Shown piece by piece: positions 6,877 through 8,987 of a stretch of 8,987 bases of DNA. The position numbers and the translations under genes are program-made. Under the pieces are notes generated by a model. That model searched no databases. It saw only the letters and a program-made list of their open reading frames with translations, and was not told where the DNA came from. Each line of letters begins with the position of its first letter. The stretch's first letter is position 1. Origin of the DNA: Pseudomonadota bacterium (GTDB taxonomy: Bacteria; Pseudomonadota; Alphaproteobacteria; Rhizobiales; Aestuariivirgaceae); NCBI GenBank assembly GCA_016522385.1, contig JAEKFU010000181.1, positions 1-8,987 on the forward strand, in the 5' to 3' direction.

Positions 6877-8022
6877 CTATTTCAGTTTCTTGATGATCGA
6901 ATCATTGTGTGCTCCCACCGACGGCGCAGATTTTGGCACAGCAGGATCGCTTCGGAACTGCGGCGATATTGCCACCGCGACCGCCGGCATGGTGTCGCCT
7001 TCTTCATTCTCCAGCGAATGGTCGAAAAGACCGCGAATGTGAAAATGCGATTCACGCATTGCTTCGGCAAGGTCCTGCACGATCGAACAGCAGCAGTCGC
7101 GTTCGTAAAACAATTCTCGCCAGGCATCCGCGGGCTTGCTAGCGATGATTTCTCGCACCTTCTCGATTGTTGCCAACGGATCCTTGGCATCACTACGCAG
7201 TTCAGACGGCAGATCGATTATGTCGCAAAAATTGTCCCAGAACTTCTGTTCCAGTGGTGCCGCCGCGACATGGCGACCGTCGGCCGTCGGGTAGATCTGA
7301 TAGCGTGGCGAGCCTCCGGTGAGCTTGCCGGCGCTCGACTTCGGCCAGTCATCCTCGCTGAGCCCCCGGCCGATCGCCCAGGTCATCAACATGAACAGGT
7401 TGTCGGTCATGGCAATATCCAGATAGCACCCGAGCCCGGACTTCTGACGATTGATTAGCGCCAGCAAGACGTTGACCACCGCAGGATAGGTGCCGCCCGC
7501 CAAATCCGCCGCCAGCACTGGTGGCACGGTCGGACGGTTCGGATCACCCATACTGAGCGACAACATTCCGGTATCGCCGACATAATTGAGATCGTGACCG
7601 GCGACATCGGACTTCGGTCCATACTGACCATAACCGGTAATCGAGCAATAGATGATCATCGGATTGATCCCGCTCACCGCCTCATATCCCAAGCCAAGCC
7701 GTTCCATGACGCCCGGACGAAACTGTTCCAGCAGAACGTCGGCCTCGCGGATCAGCGGGATCAGCAATTCCAACTGGCGCCGGTCTTTCAAGTCAATCGC
7801 CAGGCTCTTTTTGCCCGCATTGAGCATCGAGAAATCCAGCGATTCCCTGCCCCATCGCGGCTGGTAACTGCGCATTTCCTCACCGCTACCGGGCCGTTCG
7901 ACCTTCAGCACGCTGGCGCCGGCTTCCGACAACATCAAACCAGCCAGCGGCCCCGGCAAAAGCGTCGTAAAATCAAGAACTTTAATGCCGCCAAGCGGTT
8001 GCGGCGCGCTTCGATCAGTCAT
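6877..8022 (-). CDS. Class III CoA-transferase family protein, alpha-methylacyl-CoA racemase-like
   Basis: This 381-residue CaiB/BaiF (family III) protein begins with GIKVLDFTTLLPGPLAGLML, the usual CoA-binding N-terminal signature, followed by GASVLKVERPGSGE (35-48) and NAGKKSLAIDLK (68-79). Residues matching the racemase catalytic set are all present: His143 in AGHDLNYVG, Asp173 in AADLAGGTY and Glu258 in APLEQKFW. Together with the length, this favours a 2-methylacyl-CoA racemase (epimerising branched-chain acyl-CoAs, via Asp/His general acid-base) over a true CoA-transferase, although Asp173 is shared by both. A CCCS run (310-313) sits where relatives usually have one Cys and Pro-Val. The gene is alone on its strand here. 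The ATG at 8022 has no strong Shine-Dalgarno, but the next Met is residue 30, inside the conserved fold. Family firm; racemase activity probable. Confidence 0.9.
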   Translation of the reverse strand: MTDRSAPQPLGGIKVLDFTTLLPGPLAGLMLSEAGASVLKVERPGSGEEMRSYQPRWGRESLDFSMLNAGKKSLAIDLKDRRQLELLIPLIREADVLLEQFRPGVMERLGLGYEAVSGINPMIIYCSITGYGQYGPKSDVAGHDLNYVGDTGMLSLSMGDPNRPTVPPVLAADLAGGTYPAVVNVLLALINRQKSGLGCYLDIAMTDNLFMLMTWAIGRGLSEDDWPKSSAGKLTGGSPRYQIYPTADGRHVAAAPLEQKFWDNFCDIIDLPSELRSDAKDPLATIEKVREIIASKPADAWRELFYERDCCCSIVQDLAEAMRESHFHIRGLFDHSLENEEGDTMPAVAVAISPQFRSDPAVPKSAPSVGAHNDSIIKKLK

Positions 8023-8145
8023 GCCAATTCAATACTCAATTGACCTTGCCTGCCGTGCGCGTCTCTCTAAGAGGCAGCTTCGGCCAGATCGGTTGAATAT
8101 CCCCAAAGTCCCTTCAATAAAGCGCTGAAATTATGATGCAAGCCC

Positions 8146-8194
8146 AAAAACAAGCCGCGCCGATTGACGACCAGGCGTAATCGTAAGTCGGCGC
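8146..8194 (-). terminator. Large hairpin with T-tract after the HAD gene
   Basis: Read on the - strand, GCGCCGA (8194-8188) pairs perfectly with TCGGCGC (8163-8157). Inside, after a 3x3 internal loop, ACGATTA pairs with TGGTCGT (two G-U pairs) around a CGCC loop. GGCTTG and TTTTT (8150-8146) follow. The structure starts 12 bp after the HAD stop codon, which fits an intrinsic terminator, although the T-run is 6 nt from the stem. It lies in the 184-bp gap between the HAD gene and the start of the CoA-transferase gene. The rest of that gap must hold the latter's promoter, which I could not pick out. Confidence 0.55.
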
Positions 8195-8206
8195 ACCAAC
8201 TGTAGC

Positions 8207-8932
8207 TCAGGCCTTCGCCAATTCTTCACGATGGGCATCGGCAAACTCGCCCATGCTATTGAACGTAAAGTCAAAGCTTGGCATCGAGTCAGGTGTCATC
8301 GTGGCCCCGAATCCCTGTTGGTCGTGACGGCGGTAGATCCAGCAGGAGCGCAACCCGTGCCGATTGGCGGGGCCGTGATCATGAAACATGCTCTCAGCGG
8401 TGTGCAGGATTGCCTGTTTTTCGACCCCCAACTCCGCCAACCGATTGAGCATGTAGTCGAAATTAGTGTCCGCCGGCTTGTATGAACCAATATCCTCGGC
8501 CGTGTAGACGGCATCGAACGGCACGCCAAGGCGTGCATTACTCGCGGCAAAGCTCTGATTGTCGATATTGGACAGGATCACCAGCTTGAAATGCTGTTTG
8601 AGATAGATCAGCGCTTCGACGGAATCTGGAAAAGCCGGCCAATAGTCCACCGAGCGTCCATAGGCGGCGCATTCAGGCCAGTCAACCGGCACGCCCCACT
8701 CTTCCGCCAATCGGCGATAGACGATCGGTAGCAGATCGCGGTACCGCATCGTTGGCGTCTGTTTTTGCTGACGCGATTCATGGCGCGCGTGGGCCTGCAA
8801 TATCTCGTCACGTGTCAATGAGCCCTCAACCCGCGACGTCAAGGCAGTAAGTCCGGCAATCATCCCGCTTTCCCAGTCGATCAGTGTGCCGTAGCAATCA
8901 AACGTCAATACTTTGAAATCTGACAGTTTCAT
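8207..8932 (-). CDS. Haloacid dehalogenase type II-like HAD hydrolase
   Basis: This 241-residue HAD-superfamily protein resembles type II (L-2-haloacid) dehalogenases. Motif I is FDCYGTLIDW, with nucleophile Asp12 in the DxYGT form typical of that group. Motif II is ILSNIDN (Ser121, Asn122), motif III Lys is K152 in GSYKPA, and motif IV is HTAESMFHDHGPA with Asp185. The helical cap lies between about 20 and 100 (DYWPAFPDS). Dehalogenase-type homologues include many with unproven activity. DxYGT with HTAES.FHDH is common in annotated type II members, but the true substrate may be a phosphate ester or a haloacid. The frame is open to 8977, but ATG 8932 gives the normal N-terminus and has GGAG 6 nt upstream. 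The gene ends 12 bp before a strong hairpin. Nothing in the visible neighbours points to halogenated substrates. Confidence 0.88.
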   Translation of the reverse strand: MKLSDFKVLTFDCYGTLIDWESGMIAGLTALTSRVEGSLTRDEILQAHARHESRQQKQTPTMRYRDLLPIVYRRLAEEWGVPVDWPECAAYGRSVDYWPAFPDSVEALIYLKQHFKLVILSNIDNQSFAASNARLGVPFDAVYTAEDIGSYKPADTNFDYMLNRLAELGVEKQAILHTAESMFHDHGPANRHGLRSCWIYRRHDQQGFGATMTPDSMPSFDFTFNSMGEFADAHREELAKA

Positions 8933-8938
8933 CGAGCG

Positions 8939-8942
8939 CTCC
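8939..8942 (-). promoter_or_regulatory. Ribosome binding site deciding the HAD start
   Basis: On the - strand, GGAG lies 6 nt before the ATG at 8932. It supports this start over the in-frame ATG at 8977, which would add 15 residues with no family similarity. Confidence 0.65.
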
Positions 8943-8987
8943 GTTTCTGGTCCAGGAAAAGAAGTCACCGCCCACATATACGATCAA

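Noticed and set aside
6883..7458. + and - strand ORFs overlapping the 3' end of the racemase-like gene
   Set aside because: Shadow frames without motifs; the racemase-like frame is continuous and conserved through this region.
8094..8118. TTGAA-N15-TTCAA inverted repeat upstream of the racemase-like gene
   Set aside because: Arms of only 5 bp with no inner symmetry; expected by chance, so not called an operator.
8933..8977. N-terminal extension of the HAD ORF
   Set aside because: It adds 15 unconserved residues. A Shine-Dalgarno sits just before the ATG at 8932.

Overview
The window is about 9 kb of moderately GC-rich bacterial chromosome with densely packed, ordinary-looking housekeeping and catabolic genes. 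I see no insertion sequence, phage gene, CRISPR array, tRNA or rRNA. The organism is most likely an alphaproteobacterium. This is inferred mainly from the UbiH-type hydroxylase, whose FAD motif reads GEAAH...PPIGAQGLN, and from the general style of the other proteins. It is not proven.

Layout, left to right. (1) The C-terminal three quarters of a 1-Cys peroxiredoxin (Prx6 type) runs off the left edge and ends in a clear intrinsic terminator. (2) On the + strand, a secreted copper amine oxidase is followed 29 bp later by a YibF-like glutathione S-transferase. (3) On the - strand, a tight three-gene unit reads from right to left: a PaaG-like enoyl-CoA hydratase/isomerase, a DUF2182 polytopic membrane protein and a DUF1326 cysteine-motif protein. 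The gaps are 2 and 15 bp. (4) A UbiH/Coq6-type flavin monooxygenase is divergent from that unit on the + strand. (5) Convergent with it, on the - strand, is a class III CoA-transferase family protein that carries the alpha-methylacyl-CoA racemase catalytic residues. (6) At the right edge, also on the - strand, is a type II haloacid dehalogenase-like HAD hydrolase with a strong hairpin just after its stop codon.

How the genes may work together: amine oxidase makes aldehyde, H2O2 and ammonia from primary amines. A PaaG-like enzyme and a racemase/CoA-transferase-like enzyme act on acyl-CoA thioesters, and peroxiredoxin removes peroxide. This fits an aromatic-amine or branched-acid catabolic neighbourhood, but the genes lie in several transcription units and the link is an inference. 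The two observations most worth following up are the DUF2182-DUF1326 pair coupled to a PaaG-like gene, and the amine oxidase, where the first residue of the HxH copper site appears to be Leu (HLDH).
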